Source: Vanrija pseudolonga (Eukaryota; Basidiomycota; Tremellomycetes; Trichosporonales; Trichosporonaceae). From it: a stretch of DNA of 64,000 nucleotides. Where the stretch lies: NCBI RefSeq assembly GCF_020906515.1, contig NC_085851.1:930001-994000 (forward strand). Reading direction: 5' to 3'. The position numbers and the translations under genes are program-made. This document shows positions 52,309 through 62,302 of this stretch, one piece after another. Position 1 is the first letter of the stretch, and each line of letters begins with the position of its first letter. Under the pieces are notes generated by a model that had not been told where the DNA came from, did not search any database, and worked only from the letters and a program-made list of their open reading frames with translations.

Positions 52309-53667
52309 ATGCACTCGCTCAAGCTGGTCCTAGCGACCGTAGTGGGCGGGCTCGAGTGGTCGTCAGCGCCAGCACGTCCTAGCAGACCCCCACCCCCAGC
52401 GTCGCCCAGCACCCTCCCGGCCGTCTTCTTCGACCCCGCGACGGACGATAACCCGCTCGCGCCGCTCCTCTCGCTCCCAGAGCACAGCGACAACGTGCGC
52501 GTCAAACTCGGGGGCATGCAGCGCGTCCGCGGACTCGGGGGGCTCGCGCACCCCGTCCTCACGATCGAGTGGGAGTGGGACGTGAGTGACGCGTGCCTGG
52601 CACAGCTGACCCCCGCGCAGGACAACGAAGACCGCCGCGTGCACGCCGCGCTCAACGCGTCGCGTATCGCCGGCATGGTGCTTCTCTACGCCGACAGCGG
52701 TGAAACGTTGTTCAACTTTCTCGACGCGCTCGCCGTGCCGACGCTGCGGCACCTCGACCTCCGGCCGTGGCCTGACGCGTTGGCCGACGCCGGGGACATG
52801 ATCTACGTCTCCAAGCTGCTCACGTACCTGCGTATCGGGCGGGCAAGGTTGCACACGCTCGTCGTCCCGAGGCACCGCAAGCTCGTCCGCTACCTCGCAC
52901 TGGTGCTCGTGCAGCCGGCCGCAGGCTTCACGCTCGAGAACGTGTGCGCCGGCATGTGCGAGCTCGTCCGCGCGTACCCCAACGACCCCGAGGAAGTCGA
53001 GTGGCCCGCGCCGTCGACTTACCCGCTCGAGTGCTTTTGCGAGGTCACTCCCACACCCAGCGGCGAGCCGGTGCACATTCACCTCCGCACAATATCCCAG
53101 GTCATGCGGCGAAACGCTGGGCTGAATGCCCGTGCGAGGGCCGCGGCGCTCAGGATGCTCGTCGTCGGCCGGGTGCTGTTCCACGCCAGCCTGGCGTGCG
53201 AGGACGACTCCGAGGCGGACGAGGACGAGGAGATGGCCGCGACTACCGCGTCGTCGTCGGCATCACCGCGACACGCTGCAGACAGCGACGACGAGCCGCC
53301 GCACAAGCGCAGCAAGGCGACCCACGCCCCGACCCCCGACGCCGTGTCGCCCTCGCGCCTCGGCGAGCTCCTCCTCAGCCTCCCAGCCGAAGTCCTCGAG
53401 ATCGTCGTCTCCCACACGGCGCCAGACGACGCCCTGACCGACGAGCAGCGCCTCCGCGTGCTGGCGCACGCGCGCGATCGGCGCGACCTCGCGCGCGTGG
53501 CGGCGACCTTCGCCGCGGTGCGCCGTCACAGGCCAGAGAGCGAGCGTCGCGCGCGCGACGAGTGGCTCGCGAACGGCGGGGTCGGGTGGGATATCCGCAC
53601 GACGAAACAGCGCAAGCCGGACCGTCTGGTCATTGACAACGTCTTTGCGCTGAGACATGAGGACTAG
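52309..53667 (+). CDS. Family 2 protein, copy E, with acidic insert
   Basis: Start at ATG 52309 just after a CA-rich leader; upstream in-frame codons are open but unlike protein. A 39-nt intron (52582-52620; GTGAGT...GCTGACCCCCGCGCAG) is frame-neutral but falls after W-E-W-D, where copies D, F and G have their intron after W-x-x, so I model it as spliced (439 residues). N-P-L-A-P-L-L, LRR-like L-R-H-L-D-L-R-P-W, knuckle V-C-A-G-M-C...C-F-C and R-R-N-A-G-L-N-A-R follow. A linker with E-D-D-S-E-A-D-E-D-E-E and basic H-K-R-S-K precedes the C-domain L-P-A-E-V-L-E-I-V-V, which ends D-E-W-L-A-N-G-G. Confidence 0.7.
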   Translation: MHSLKLVLATVVGGLEWSSAPARPSRPPPPASPSTLPAVFFDPATDDNPLAPLLSLPEHSDNVRVKLGGMQRVRGLGGLAHPVLTIEWEWDVSDACLAQLTPAQDNEDRRVHAALNASRIAGMVLLYADSGETLFNFLDALAVPTLRHLDLRPWPDALADAGDMIYVSKLLTYLRIGRARLHTLVVPRHRKLVRYLALVLVQPAAGFTLENVCAGMCELVRAYPNDPEEVEWPAPSTYPLECFCEVTPTPSGEPVHIHLRTISQVMRRNAGLNARARAAALRMLVVGRVLFHASLACEDDSEADEDEEMAATTASSSASPRHAADSDDEPPHKRSKATHAPTPDAVSPSRLGELLLSLPAEVLEIVVSHTAPDDALTDEQRLRVLAHARDRRDLARVAATFAAVRRHRPESERRARDEWLANGGVGWDIRTTKQRKPDRLVIDNVFALRHED

Positions 53668-53881
53668 AGCAGAAGTGTACGAAGTGGATGTAGTTGTTGT
53701 CGATGGTCCTTGTCGCGTGGCATGACGTCGGCCATCCCCGTGACCTCCTTGTTGTGATTCGGATTTCCGGTTCGACCGGTGCCGGAATCCTTCGAGGCCG
53801 TTATCTGGAATTTTTGGCCACCCGGCGGATAACATTGACGACGACGATGCAGAGAAGCTTGAAACTACTCACACACTGACG

Positions 53882-54955
53882 ATGAGCGGTGTCGAGACAG
53901 GTGAGCTTGGGTTGGGTGGTGCATCGCTGACCCGCAGGCTCTATCACCGTCGCGCTCGTGCCCGCGCTCCCCGGCTTGGGGTGGGGAGACGACCTTGCCG
54001 CCGAGACCACCGATCCGTTCGGCGCGGTGCGCGCGCTCCCGCCGAACCTCGCGAAGGAGATCAAGGCTGCCCGAGCCGCAGGGCACGGCGCCGAGCTGTT
54101 CCCCTGCTTCGAACTCTCGTGGGCTAACGTGCGTACGCTGTCACGACCGAGCTAACCTCCTAGGCCAGCGGCCTCGCCACCGTAGCCAACGCGCTCGGCG
54201 CGACCCGCGTCTCCGCCCTGGCCGTCACCGCCGTGTCGTCCGAGGATGCCCTCACCGCCCTCCTCCCACGCCTGCACCTCCCGACGCTGCAGACGCTCGA
54301 GTTCCGCCTCCTCGCGTCCCCGAGCAGCGAGTACGTCGACTTTCCCTACCCGACCCTCCTGGACCCCAAGGCGCTCGGCATCCCGATCGCACCCCTCGCT
54401 GCCCTGCTGGCGGGCTCGCGGGCGCGCGCACTCGCCAACGTCGTCCTGCGGCCTATCGTGCCCAACATGCTCGCGAGCCAGAAACGCACCGCGGACGAGT
54501 TCCGCGCGCAGCTTGTACAGGCGCTGCCGCAGGGCCACGGCCTGGACGGGGTGTGCGTTGGCCTCTGTGCCCTCCGCTCCGCGGACAAGTGGGACGACCT
54601 TGCGGGGTGCAAGTGCGCCAAGGCGGTAGAGAAGCACTTCAGCGACGCCAGGCGCAGAGGGCGCGCGTCGGCCGCGAGAATCCACGCCGCGTCCGCGGTG
54701 CTCCTCCATGCGGAGCGGGACGACCCGGCCCGGGCGTGCCCGCTCTTCGAGCTCCCGTACGAGCTGCTCGAGAGCGTGCTGGCGTACACTGCGCAAGACG
54801 ACGTGCTCGACGAGCGGCAGGTGCGCGGGGTGATCAAGCAAGCCGGGGATCGAGATACGCTGCGCCGCACGCTCGGCGCGTTTGCGCGGCACGCCGCCGC
54901 CGGCGTGCCGAGGTCGCGTGCCATCACCGAGTGGTGCGTCAACGGCGGGTTGTAG
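53882..54955 (+). CDS. Family 2 protein, copy F
   Basis: Exons 53882-53900 (19 nt), 53938-54128 and 54164-54955 (introns 37 and 35 nt) give 333 residues. The 19-nt first exon equals that of copy A in size and phase. Order: S-I-T-V-A-L-V-P-A-L-P-G-L-G-W, F-E-L-S-W-A-N at the second splice, LRR-like L-P-T-L-Q-T-L-E-F-R-L-L, knuckle V-C-V-G-L-C...C-K-C, then A-A-R-I-H-A-A-S-A-V-L-L and the C-domain L-P-Y-E-L-L-E-S-V-L-A-Y-T-A-Q-D-D. It ends E-W-C-V-N-G-G-L without the aromatic pair and lacks the usual R-N-A motif, so it is the shortest intact plus-strand copy. Confidence 0.7.
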
Positions 54956-55211
54956 GTTCTTTTTCGTTGTAAATACCCATTGTATGCCACTGTTGCTGTG
55001 CTTCCGACGTCTCCTCTCTGCTCGCTGCTCTGTCGTCGTGGTCGTCGTCGTACATGCATACAGCGAGTACGCAGTGCAGAGGACACTGTTCGAGAAGGGT
55101 GCCACGTGCCCTCGGTTATTTGGTTCCGACGGCGCCAAGTAACGACGACACACCAGTGCACCAGGATGGATCGCATCTCCACATCGCATCTCCTCCCTAT
55201 TCCTCACCACC

Positions 55212-56575
55212 ATGGACGAGACAGAGAGTGAGTGCTTGCTGCACGGCCCCACTGACGCCAGCCACCAAGACGCTCTTCCTCGGCGTCGTGCCCCAGGCGC
55301 CAGAGGTCCAGTGGGGTGGCGAGGAGCCCTCGCTCGCCCCCCTATCCACCATCCTCACGCCGCTGCCCTCCATCTTCGTAGAGGACACGGACGCCGACTC
55401 GCCCCTCTCGCAGCCTTTCATCACGCTCTCAGGCGACTGGACCACCGTGAGCACGCCCTGTCCCTCTGTCAAGCTGACACCGCCAGACGGGCGACCTCGA
55501 CAACCTCGCGCGCGCGCTCTCAGCCACCCCGCTCGCAGGTCTCCGCTTCCAGGCCTGCGCCGGCGTGCATGCCGTCCTGGCGCACCTGTTCGCCTCGCCC
55601 CTCTTCGCGCCGCTCGCAGGCCTGCGCGTCCTCGAGCTCGACATGCACCTGCCCCCGTTCGTGTTCGACGCGCTCTTCGCCTTCGTGGGGTCGGAGCGCT
55701 GCGCGCTCGAGCACCTCATCCTCAACGCGTCGGCGTACGAGCTGCCCAAGCTCGCGGCTGCGATAGAGAAGGGCAACACGACCATCCGCACCGTGTGCGC
55801 GCACGGCGGGCTGCTCGGCGACGTCGACGTCTCGGGCGGCTCCAGGCCGAAATGTACCTGCGCCACCGACTGGTTTGAGCGCAAGCTCGTCAACGAGATG
55901 GCCGGCCCGTCGACGAGCCTCGGCATGAGCCGCCTCGAGCGCGTGCTCGCGCGGAACGCGTTCCTCGCGCTCCATGTCGTTCGGCCTGCTGCGATCGAGA
56001 CGCTCGTTGCGGCGCGCGTGCTCCTCAACGCCGCGGCGGGAGACGACCCCGACGATACAAAGGGCAAGCAACCCGCCTCGGCGCCGCCGATCCTCGAGCT
56101 CCCGCAAGAGCTCTTAACCCACATTGTTGGGCTGGTGCCGAACCCCGTTGCGCTCAGCGACACGCAGGTGCTGCGTATTATCCATGCCGCCCAAGGCAAG
56201 TTTGGCGCGCTGGCGCCGTATGCGCGCAACAAGCCGCGCGCAAAGGACGAGTACCTAGCCACCGGAGGCATGGTGTGGGACCGCGGCATACGCGCCGCGA
56301 ACGCGCTCGCGCACAAGGTCGACCTCGCGCCGCGCGACCGCGGCGCCATAGCGTTCGGGCTACGCGCGGCCGACCTGGCCGCGTTCGCCGACGCGGGCAT
56401 CGGCGGCGTCGGTAGCCCCGCGTACGATCCCTACGTCGCGCTCATGGACCTCGCGGGGGATAGCTGGGCCGACGACGGGCTCGAGGCACAGCTCGGCGCC
56501 ATGATTGACCAGTTTGTCGAGCCGCCGCCTGGCGACTGGGGCGAGGACTGGAATACCGGCGCGGTGGGCGCGTAG
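55212..56575 (+). CDS. Family 2 protein, copy G, with C-terminal extension
   Basis: Exons 55212-55227 (16 nt), 55262-55446 and 55487-56575 (introns 34 and 40 nt) give 429 residues. The start M-D-E-T-E-T-T joins L-F-L-G-V-V-P-Q-A-P-E-V-Q-W, matching copy C's V-V-P-R-D-P-R-L-E-W. The LRR-like part has L-R-V-L-E-L-D-M-H-L-P-P. The knuckle is reduced to V-C-A-H...C-T-C. L-A-R-N-A-F and A-A-R-V-L-L-N-A precede the C-domain L-P-Q-E-L-L-T-H-I-V-G-L-V and E-Y-L-A-T-G-G-M-V-W. About 100 further residues follow with acidic and Gly/Asp-rich text that no other copy has. Confidence 0.72.
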
Positions 56576-56820
56576 GGGGGTGGCAAGCCCGAATGCATGC
56601 TGAATGTGCCCGGCTTGACTGACTCGTACTTGCGCCACTGAACGGTGTCTGAGGTGCAGTGCCTCCTCTGACCATGATTGAAGCCCCACGACCTAGCGAT
56701 AACGAAACTGTTCATCTTTCAAGGTTATGGAACTGTACGAAGCGAATGTGTGTAACGAACGAATGTGGGGAAGGAACGACTGCGTGCCAGCACGCGGGCA
56801 GAAAAGAAGGTGGTGGGATT

Positions 56821-58857
56821 CTAAAGGCGGTAGTGGCGGCGGCGGTGCTTGGGGCGGCACCGGCCTGGCTTGGCAGCGGCCGTGGGCGAGGTGGTCGACG
56901 CGGTAGTGGGGACCGCCGGCTTGCCAGAGCCCACCGGCGTGCCAGAGTCTGACGGGGTGGCGGTTGGGCCGACGTCTGACGGCGGCGAGGCGACGGGAAC
57001 GTGCGAGCCCGAGCCGATGGGCGTGCCGACGGCCGACGGAGCAGCGGCACCGGACGACGACGACGACGAGGAGGAAGGGTCCGAGCCGAGGGGAGTGCCG
57101 ACCGCGGACGGGTTGGCCGACGCGGCGACGGGTTCGACGGACGGAGTGCCGGCCACACCACCGGTGGGGTGCGCGACGGCCGTGCCCGAGCCAGACGTGG
57201 TCGAGGCACTCGTGGCGCTCGGGCTGGCAGCTGCGTCGACGACGGACGGAGTGGCCATTGTCACAGCGGCATCGGCGGTGGCACTTGCCGAGCCAGACGG
57301 GTTCGCCGCGAGCACGTTCCCGCTCGGGAGGCCAGCCGACGACGTCGTCATGGGCGCCGCGGCTGCCTTGGCGCCACCTGCCGGCGGGGTCATCTGGTAC
57401 TCCCACTTTGTGAACGTGCCGACCTCCTTGGTCGTAGCCCACTGCTCCTGGCCGACGGGCGCAGTCGTCGGCAGGATGGCATCAAAGGCAGCCGAGTCGC
57501 CCATGTCAATGACCTTGGGTTGCTTGTTGACCGCGGTGTCCTGCACCTTGTTGGCGTCAATGTCCGCCTGCGTGCCGTTCCACCAGCGGTTGATCCACGG
57601 GTTGTTGTTGAACTCGTGGCGCACGTCGGTCACCGGCTGGAAAGTGTACACGTCCTTGTCCTTTGTGTACTGCATCAAGCTGTCGCGCGTGAGGTTGACG
57701 CCGGGCAAGTCGAGCGCGACGGGGTTCTGCCCGCCAGCAACCTTGATGACGGCGTTGGGCGGCGTCCATCCCGGCTCGTGCGTGAACCACGGGCACTCGC
57801 TCGGCTTGGTGTCGCCCTGCGAGAGGTCCCAGCGGGGGTTGCACCCGGGCAGCTGGTCGAGCGGGTTGATGTAGCCCAGGTCCTCGTCGGGCAGCATGCC
57901 CTGGAAGCGGCAGTTCTGCGTGAGGGTGATGTCCTTGAACTCGTTGGCGGCACAGTTGGCGTCCGAGCACCCCTTGGCCATCTTCTGGAACAGGTCCTGC
58001 GGCCACCCGAACACAAAGTCGGCGTGCAGCGTCGTGCCGTGCGTGTCGCCGTTCGCCCAGATAAAGTTGATCGCGTCGGGCCCGCTGCGCCACTGCGACA
58101 GCTGCGACTTGGTGAGGCGCCAGTACACCTCGAGGTTGAGCGTCGGGTACTTGACTGGGTGGGACGCGGGGCAGTCCTTGCCGCTGAACGGGTCGTAGTA
58201 CATGAGGCCGTCGCCCTGCGGCCCGTTGAGCGGGTACGTCATGTGCGACGAGTGGTCCCACGAGTCGAGCGACTGGTTGGCCCACCCGCATGAGGGGAAC
58301 GTGACGCGCGTCACCATGTCCTCGCAGCCGACGGACGTGAACATGCCGTTCGGGAGGTAGAGGTTGACCTTGGCCGGCCCGTTGGCGTGCTCGCTGCAGT
58401 GGTACCCGACGCCGGCCTTGCGCACGTCGTCGGCGGCGCGGTTGTTCGCCGTGCCGGCGACGACGCGGAAGCCGTCGGGGTACGCGACGTTCTTGTCCCC
58501 CCGGATGAGGTAGTATGCGCGCCCGCCATGCGCCTGCACGGGCTCGTACTTGCCGGCGCTGTTGATAAAGTACAGCGTCGGGATCCAGTAGTTGCTCTTG
58601 TCGACGCTGAAGCTCGCGCTCGTGCACCCCGCGTTGTGCTGCTCGGCGGGCGTGTTGAGCACGTTGCGGAAGTTGCTCGCGCCAAAGATTGTGTGCGCGT
58701 GCGCTGCAAACCGCCCCGGGTTGACGATCGGGTCGATCCGTCCCTGTGCCACGGGGCCCAGGTCGGCGTGGAACAGCCCGCCGTCATCTTGCGCTGACGA
58801 CGTGCCGAGGCCGAGCGCCAGCGCTGTGAGCAGGAAAAAGGTCGAGCCAGCGACCAT
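56821..58857 (-). CDS. Secreted DUF1996 protein with Ser/Thr/Pro stalk and basic tail
   Basis: A single exon encodes 678 residues. A signal peptide (FFLLTALALGLGTSSA) is followed by the DUF1996 domain (about residues 30-370): R-I-D-P-I-V-N-P-G, H-A-H-T-I-F-G-A-S-N-F, N-Y-W-I-P-T-L-Y and paired Cys (C-E-D-M-V, F-P-S-C-G-W, C-S-D-A-N-C). Biochemical role of DUF1996 is not known; many are secreted and some occur with WSC domains. Residues 470-660 are low-complexity Ser/Thr/Ala/Gly/Pro with V-G-T-P-x-G-S repeats, a likely O-mannosylated stalk. The last 16 residues are strongly basic, not a GPI signal. It interrupts the family 2 array on the opposite strand. Confidence 0.88.
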   Translation of the reverse strand: MVAGSTFFLLTALALGLGTSSAQDDGGLFHADLGPVAQGRIDPIVNPGRFAAHAHTIFGASNFRNVLNTPAEQHNAGCTSASFSVDKSNYWIPTLYFINSAGKYEPVQAHGGRAYYLIRGDKNVAYPDGFRVVAGTANNRAADDVRKAGVGYHCSEHANGPAKVNLYLPNGMFTSVGCEDMVTRVTFPSCGWANQSLDSWDHSSHMTYPLNGPQGDGLMYYDPFSGKDCPASHPVKYPTLNLEVYWRLTKSQLSQWRSGPDAINFIWANGDTHGTTLHADFVFGWPQDLFQKMAKGCSDANCAANEFKDITLTQNCRFQGMLPDEDLGYINPLDQLPGCNPRWDLSQGDTKPSECPWFTHEPGWTPPNAVIKVAGGQNPVALDLPGVNLTRDSLMQYTKDKDVYTFQPVTDVRHEFNNNPWINRWWNGTQADIDANKVQDTAVNKQPKVIDMGDSAAFDAILPTTAPVGQEQWATTKEVGTFTKWEYQMTPPAGGAKAAAAPMTTSSAGLPSGNVLAANPSGSASATADAAVTMATPSVVDAAASPSATSASTTSGSGTAVAHPTGGVAGTPSVEPVAASANPSAVGTPLGSDPSSSSSSSSGAAAPSAVGTPIGSGSHVPVASPPSDVGPTATPSDSGTPVGSGKPAVPTTASTTSPTAAAKPGRCRPKHRRRHYRL

Positions 58858-60528
58858 GGTGTGTTGAAGGATGGGGAAGAGACGTTGGACGCCGTGTCCT
58901 TCTTATGGCCTCGAGCGCATGGCTGTTTTGTGCGTTCTGCCCACCAGCAGCAAACACCACGGCGAGGGGAAGGGGTAAGGTGCTGCCCAGCACCTTGGCA
59001 TGACTGCGGGGGTTGTCACCAGCTTCCGAGGTGCCACCTCCTCCTGGCCGTGCCGGGGCCGAATCGCGCCTGAAACTGCCGCGACCAAGGGTATGGATAC
59101 TGTGCGCCTAGGCCCGGAGCGAATGCCTCGGGGTTGAGGGTTGCACGCTTGACTTGGCTGCATCCGACGCGTCAGTTGGGCCGCCGACGCCGTAATGGGG
59201 ATCGGGATCGAGGGTGAAACGCGCCGGCGTCGCACGCGTGCTTGAGTAGACGTTTTCGAAGCTGGCCAGCACACCTTGTTCCGCGTGCCTGCAGCTCTCA
59301 GACCGATCCACCAACCCCTCGGATCTCGTCATCAGCTGTAACTTGACGACCGGCGGCAAGGGGGCAGAGTGAGACACGGCGAGGTGATGCCGCCGGCGAC
59401 GCATACACGGCGAGTTGAGAGCGTGTGGCGCGTGTGTCGACATGTGGTGTCGACGTCTTGTTCCATTTTCGTGTCAGTTGTCGGTCAGTCTCGAGCGCGT
59501 CTGGCTCGTCGTGTTGTGTGTAGACAAGTCAGCGTGCAGTATGCAGGGGTGAAGAGGATGGGAGATTGGCGGCGTGCTGGGATCGGCGGGCCGCGGCGTC
59601 TGTCGAGTGAGAGATGGTGACCCGTTCCTCGATGTCAAGACAACAACACCACCTCCATCTCTTCACTTGCGCACTTTGCGATGCAGCTCAAGGTCCAGAC
59701 TTGATCGTATCAGCGCAACGTGCACCCCCCGCAGCGCACAGCGCTCGCCCCACAGTGCCCCGCCAACGCCGCACAGCTCGCTGCGCTCAGCCCCACCGCC
59801 CCACATGCTTCGTCGTCCTCGTCCTCGTCCTCGTCGACGCCAGCTGACTTCCTGTCCTCTTCGCCTACTTTACCGGCCTCTGTGAAAATCATTTGGCAAC
59901 TCCGGCTCACAATTTTCGAATGCGGATGGTGTCCGCCGCTACCGCCGTCATCGTCGTCGTCGACGCCGCCATGATAATCGGTGGTGGCGAGGTCGCGCTC
60001 GTCGCCATCACTACCAACTCACACTAACGACTCACACCACACATTACACCACTACCGCGCAGAGCGACGGCCCCCTCCCACAGCCTCACTCTCATTCTAC
60101 TTATGGGCCTCACACCCCCCTGCTCGTCCCCCAACCTCGGCGTCCTTCGATCCAGCGCTTCCCTCCTCGCCACAACAGCAGTGAGGGGCAGCTGGCTGCC
60201 TCCTGTCGCTGCGAGCGTCCTCCCACGACCTGTAACACACCGCACCCCGCGCCTTCTCCGGCCCCCGACAAGCCCACACTCGGCATTCTTCACGCCCAAC
60301 GCGCCGAAACACCCGGCCCTCGTACGCGCGAGCGCTGGAACGCTCGGGCTCGGCATCGCGTCAACGCGTGGCCTGTCGTCGCAGGCCCTCGTCCCCGTTC
60401 CCATCACAGCTCCGCCACCACTCCTTCCAGTGCCAGTGGCAGATCCCGAGCCTCAGACGACCACCCCAACACCCACCTCACTTCCCATCTATCACCCTGC
60501 GATCCCAAGAGTCGGCCTTCCACCCACC
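58858..60528. other. Divergent intergenic region, 1.7 kb
   Basis: Separates the DUF1996 gene (minus) from the Ser/Gly-repeat gene (plus), so it holds both promoters. The part from 59640 is C/CT-rich with TCGTCGTCCTCGTCC-type triplets near 59811-59840. A plus-strand frame is open upstream to 60103, but I do not use it because a signal peptide starts at 60529. Confidence 0.45.
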
Positions 60529-61785
60529 ATGCGCCCCGCGACTTTCCTCGCCGCCCTCGCCGGCACCGCTGCCATTCCGCTCCACCTAGCTCCACTCCCG
60601 CGCCTGTTTGTTCAGCGCGCAGAGGTCTCGCCGCCCCCGTTTGAGCTACCCGTCGAGCTTGCCGCGGCGAACAGTGGTGCCGTCATCACACCCAAGCCTG
60701 AGATAGCGGACTCGGGCGCACACGACAAGGCTGTCACCAACGCCACGGCAGCCCCTGCCGCTGTCTACGCCGCGACAACCGGCGGCGCGGGATTCACTGG
60801 TTCTCACAACCCCGCCAAGGCGCACCAGTCCGGTGCACCCCACCATTCCAAGGGCGGCAGTGGCGGCGCGCCGCCAGCGTCCGTTGTCCCCAACGCCACT
60901 GGCCCCGGTCTCCTCACCAAGTCGTCGTCAAAATCGTCGACCTTCAACGCTACGGACCGCAAAGGCAAGGGCAAGGGCAAGAAGGGTAAGGGCAAGGGTC
61001 ACTCTGGCTCTGGCTCTGGCTCTGGCTCTGGAGGCAGCTCGGGCAGCAGCTCAAGCTCAGGCTCAGGTGCAGGCTCCTCAGGCTCTGGATCCTCTGGTTC
61101 TGAATCCTCTGGCTCGGGCTCCTCGGGCTCCTCGGGCTCCTCTGGCTCCTCTGGCTCCTCTGGCTCCTCTGGCTCCTCTGGCTCCTCTGGCTCCTCTGGC
61201 TCCTCTGGATCCTCTGGCTCCTCCGGGTCTGGATCGTCCGGCTCAGGCTCCTCTAACTCGGGCTCCTCTGGCTCCTCTGGATCGTCCGGCTCAGGATCCT
61301 CTGGTTTGGGCTCCGGCTCCGGCTCTGGCTCGGGCAGCGGCCCAAGCGGCGGCTCCAACGACTTCGCCACGGGCGTCGCGACCGGCGTTGCTACGGGCGC
61401 GGCAGCGATCGGGACGACGGCCGGCATCACAGCGGCGACTGGCCAGGCGACGAGCCTCGCGGCCAACGTGGACGCCGCTACGGGCGGTGGGTGCGCCCCC
61501 ACTGGCGGTGTCGCTGCTGCCACTGGCGGCGCGACTGGCGGCGGCGCGACTGGCGGCGGAGCTACTGGCGGCGGCCTCACTGGGGCCGTCGCTGCCGCTA
61601 CTGGAGGTGGAGCGACCGGCGGAGGCGCGACGGGTGGAGGAGCGACTGGCGGCGGCGCTACTGGCGGCGGAGCGACAGGTGGAGGTGCCACTGGCGGCGG
61701 AGCAACGGGTGGCGGAGCGACCGGCGGAGCCACTGGCGGCGGCGACACCGCTGCTGCCACCGCCGCCGCGACTGGCTCAGGCTAA
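60529..61785 (+). CDS. Secreted Ser/Gly- and Gly/Ala/Thr-repeat protein
   Basis: A single exon encodes 418 residues, starting at ATG 60529 where a signal peptide begins (M-R-P-A-T-F-L-A-A-L-A-G-T-A-A). Residues about 30-145 are a Pro/Ala/Thr region with N-A-T and N-A-T-like glycosylation sites, followed by a Lys-Gly track (KGKGKGKKGKGKG). From about residue 161 come roughly 35 S-S-G or S-G-S units, then a hydrophobic Ala/Thr/Gly stretch, then about 15 units of G-G-G-A-T. No known domain. It may be a wall or capsule-associated structural protein; that is a guess from composition. Confidence 0.72.
   Translation: MRPATFLAALAGTAAIPLHLAPLPRLFVQRAEVSPPPFELPVELAAANSGAVITPKPEIADSGAHDKAVTNATAAPAAVYAATTGGAGFTGSHNPAKAHQSGAPHHSKGGSGGAPPASVVPNATGPGLLTKSSSKSSTFNATDRKGKGKGKKGKGKGHSGSGSGSGSGGSSGSSSSSGSGAGSSGSGSSGSESSGSGSSGSSGSSGSSGSSGSSGSSGSSGSSGSSGSSGSSGSGSSGSGSSNSGSSGSSGSSGSGSSGLGSGSGSGSGSGPSGGSNDFATGVATGVATGAAAIGTTAGITAATGQATSLAANVDAATGGGCAPTGGVAAATGGATGGGATGGGATGGGLTGAVAAATGGGATGGGATGGGATGGGATGGGATGGGATGGGATGGGATGGATGGGDTAAATAAATGSG
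61014..61340 (+). repeat. Coding minisatellite of the 9-bp unit GGCTCCTCT (Ser-Gly)
   Basis: Near-perfect tandem copies of GGCTCCTCT or GGCTCTGGC encode S-S-G and S-G units. The central block 61128-61206 is almost identical copy to copy, so length variation between strains is likely. The opposite strand is open over the whole block only because the repeat has no stop in that frame. Confidence 0.9.
61524..61750 (+). repeat. Coding repeat of 12-15 bp units encoding G-G-G-A-T
   Basis: Units such as GGCGGCGGAGCGACT recur about 15 times with silent variation (GCG/GCT/GCC; GGC/GGA/GGT), so the protein repeat is better kept than the DNA repeat. Lies in the same exon as the Ser-Gly block. Confidence 0.85.
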
Positions 61786-62302
61786 GCACTATAACTAGCA
61801 CACACCGCGCTGGCCGCGAGCAACCCCGCTGGACGGGCAGTATGAAAGTATCCGCATGCATTGATTGCAGCATGGTTGCCGGTTGTTTGCCGGTGTGCGT
61901 TGGTGCCCGGCGTCGCGCCTGATTTCTCGGCCACGTCGTGTCGTGGTGGAGGTGGTCGGATAGTTGGACGAGACGGGCCGTCGCGCCGCGCCTCTCGTAC
62001 TCTTACTTTCATCATCAGAGGTATGTGCATGCTGATGCTGCAAACCAACACCCCCGTCCCCTCGCACCCACCCGCGTGCCGCTGACGATCCGAGCGTGCA
62101 GCGCTGTCACGGGCGGCCGGGACGTGTCAGCCCGCGTCGCCACGTCAGAGCACCGCAACGCCACGGGCATGCTCGACCGCAACGCGCGGCGGGTATTGCC
62201 GTCCATCATGTTGCCGCTGCTCTGTGTTCTGCATTTATCTTTCTTTGCTTCAACTCACATCTCACCACACCCACCCACCCACTCACGCACACTCTCTAAC
62301 CC
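61786..62302. other. Intergenic, 517 bp
   Basis: Between the repeat protein and family 2 copy H, same strand. CA/CT-rich leader at 62250-62302. Nothing else seen. Confidence 0.4.

Noticed and set aside
54152-55252. Minus-strand open frame of 366 codons
   Set aside because: Lies opposite the spliced family 2 copy F; Arg/Ala/Gly-rich translation without family signal, typical antisense shadow in GC-rich genes.
55429-56400. Minus-strand open frame of 323 codons
   Set aside because: Antisense shadow of family 2 copy G.
57001-58293. Plus-strand open frame of 430 codons
   Set aside because: Antisense shadow of the DUF1996 gene; translation is Arg/Val/Gly-rich and lacks any domain.
60999-61760. 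Minus-strand frame giving long Pro/Glu and Pro/Val/Ala repeats
   Set aside because: Open only because the coding repeat on the plus strand has no stop in that register; no start context or signal peptide.
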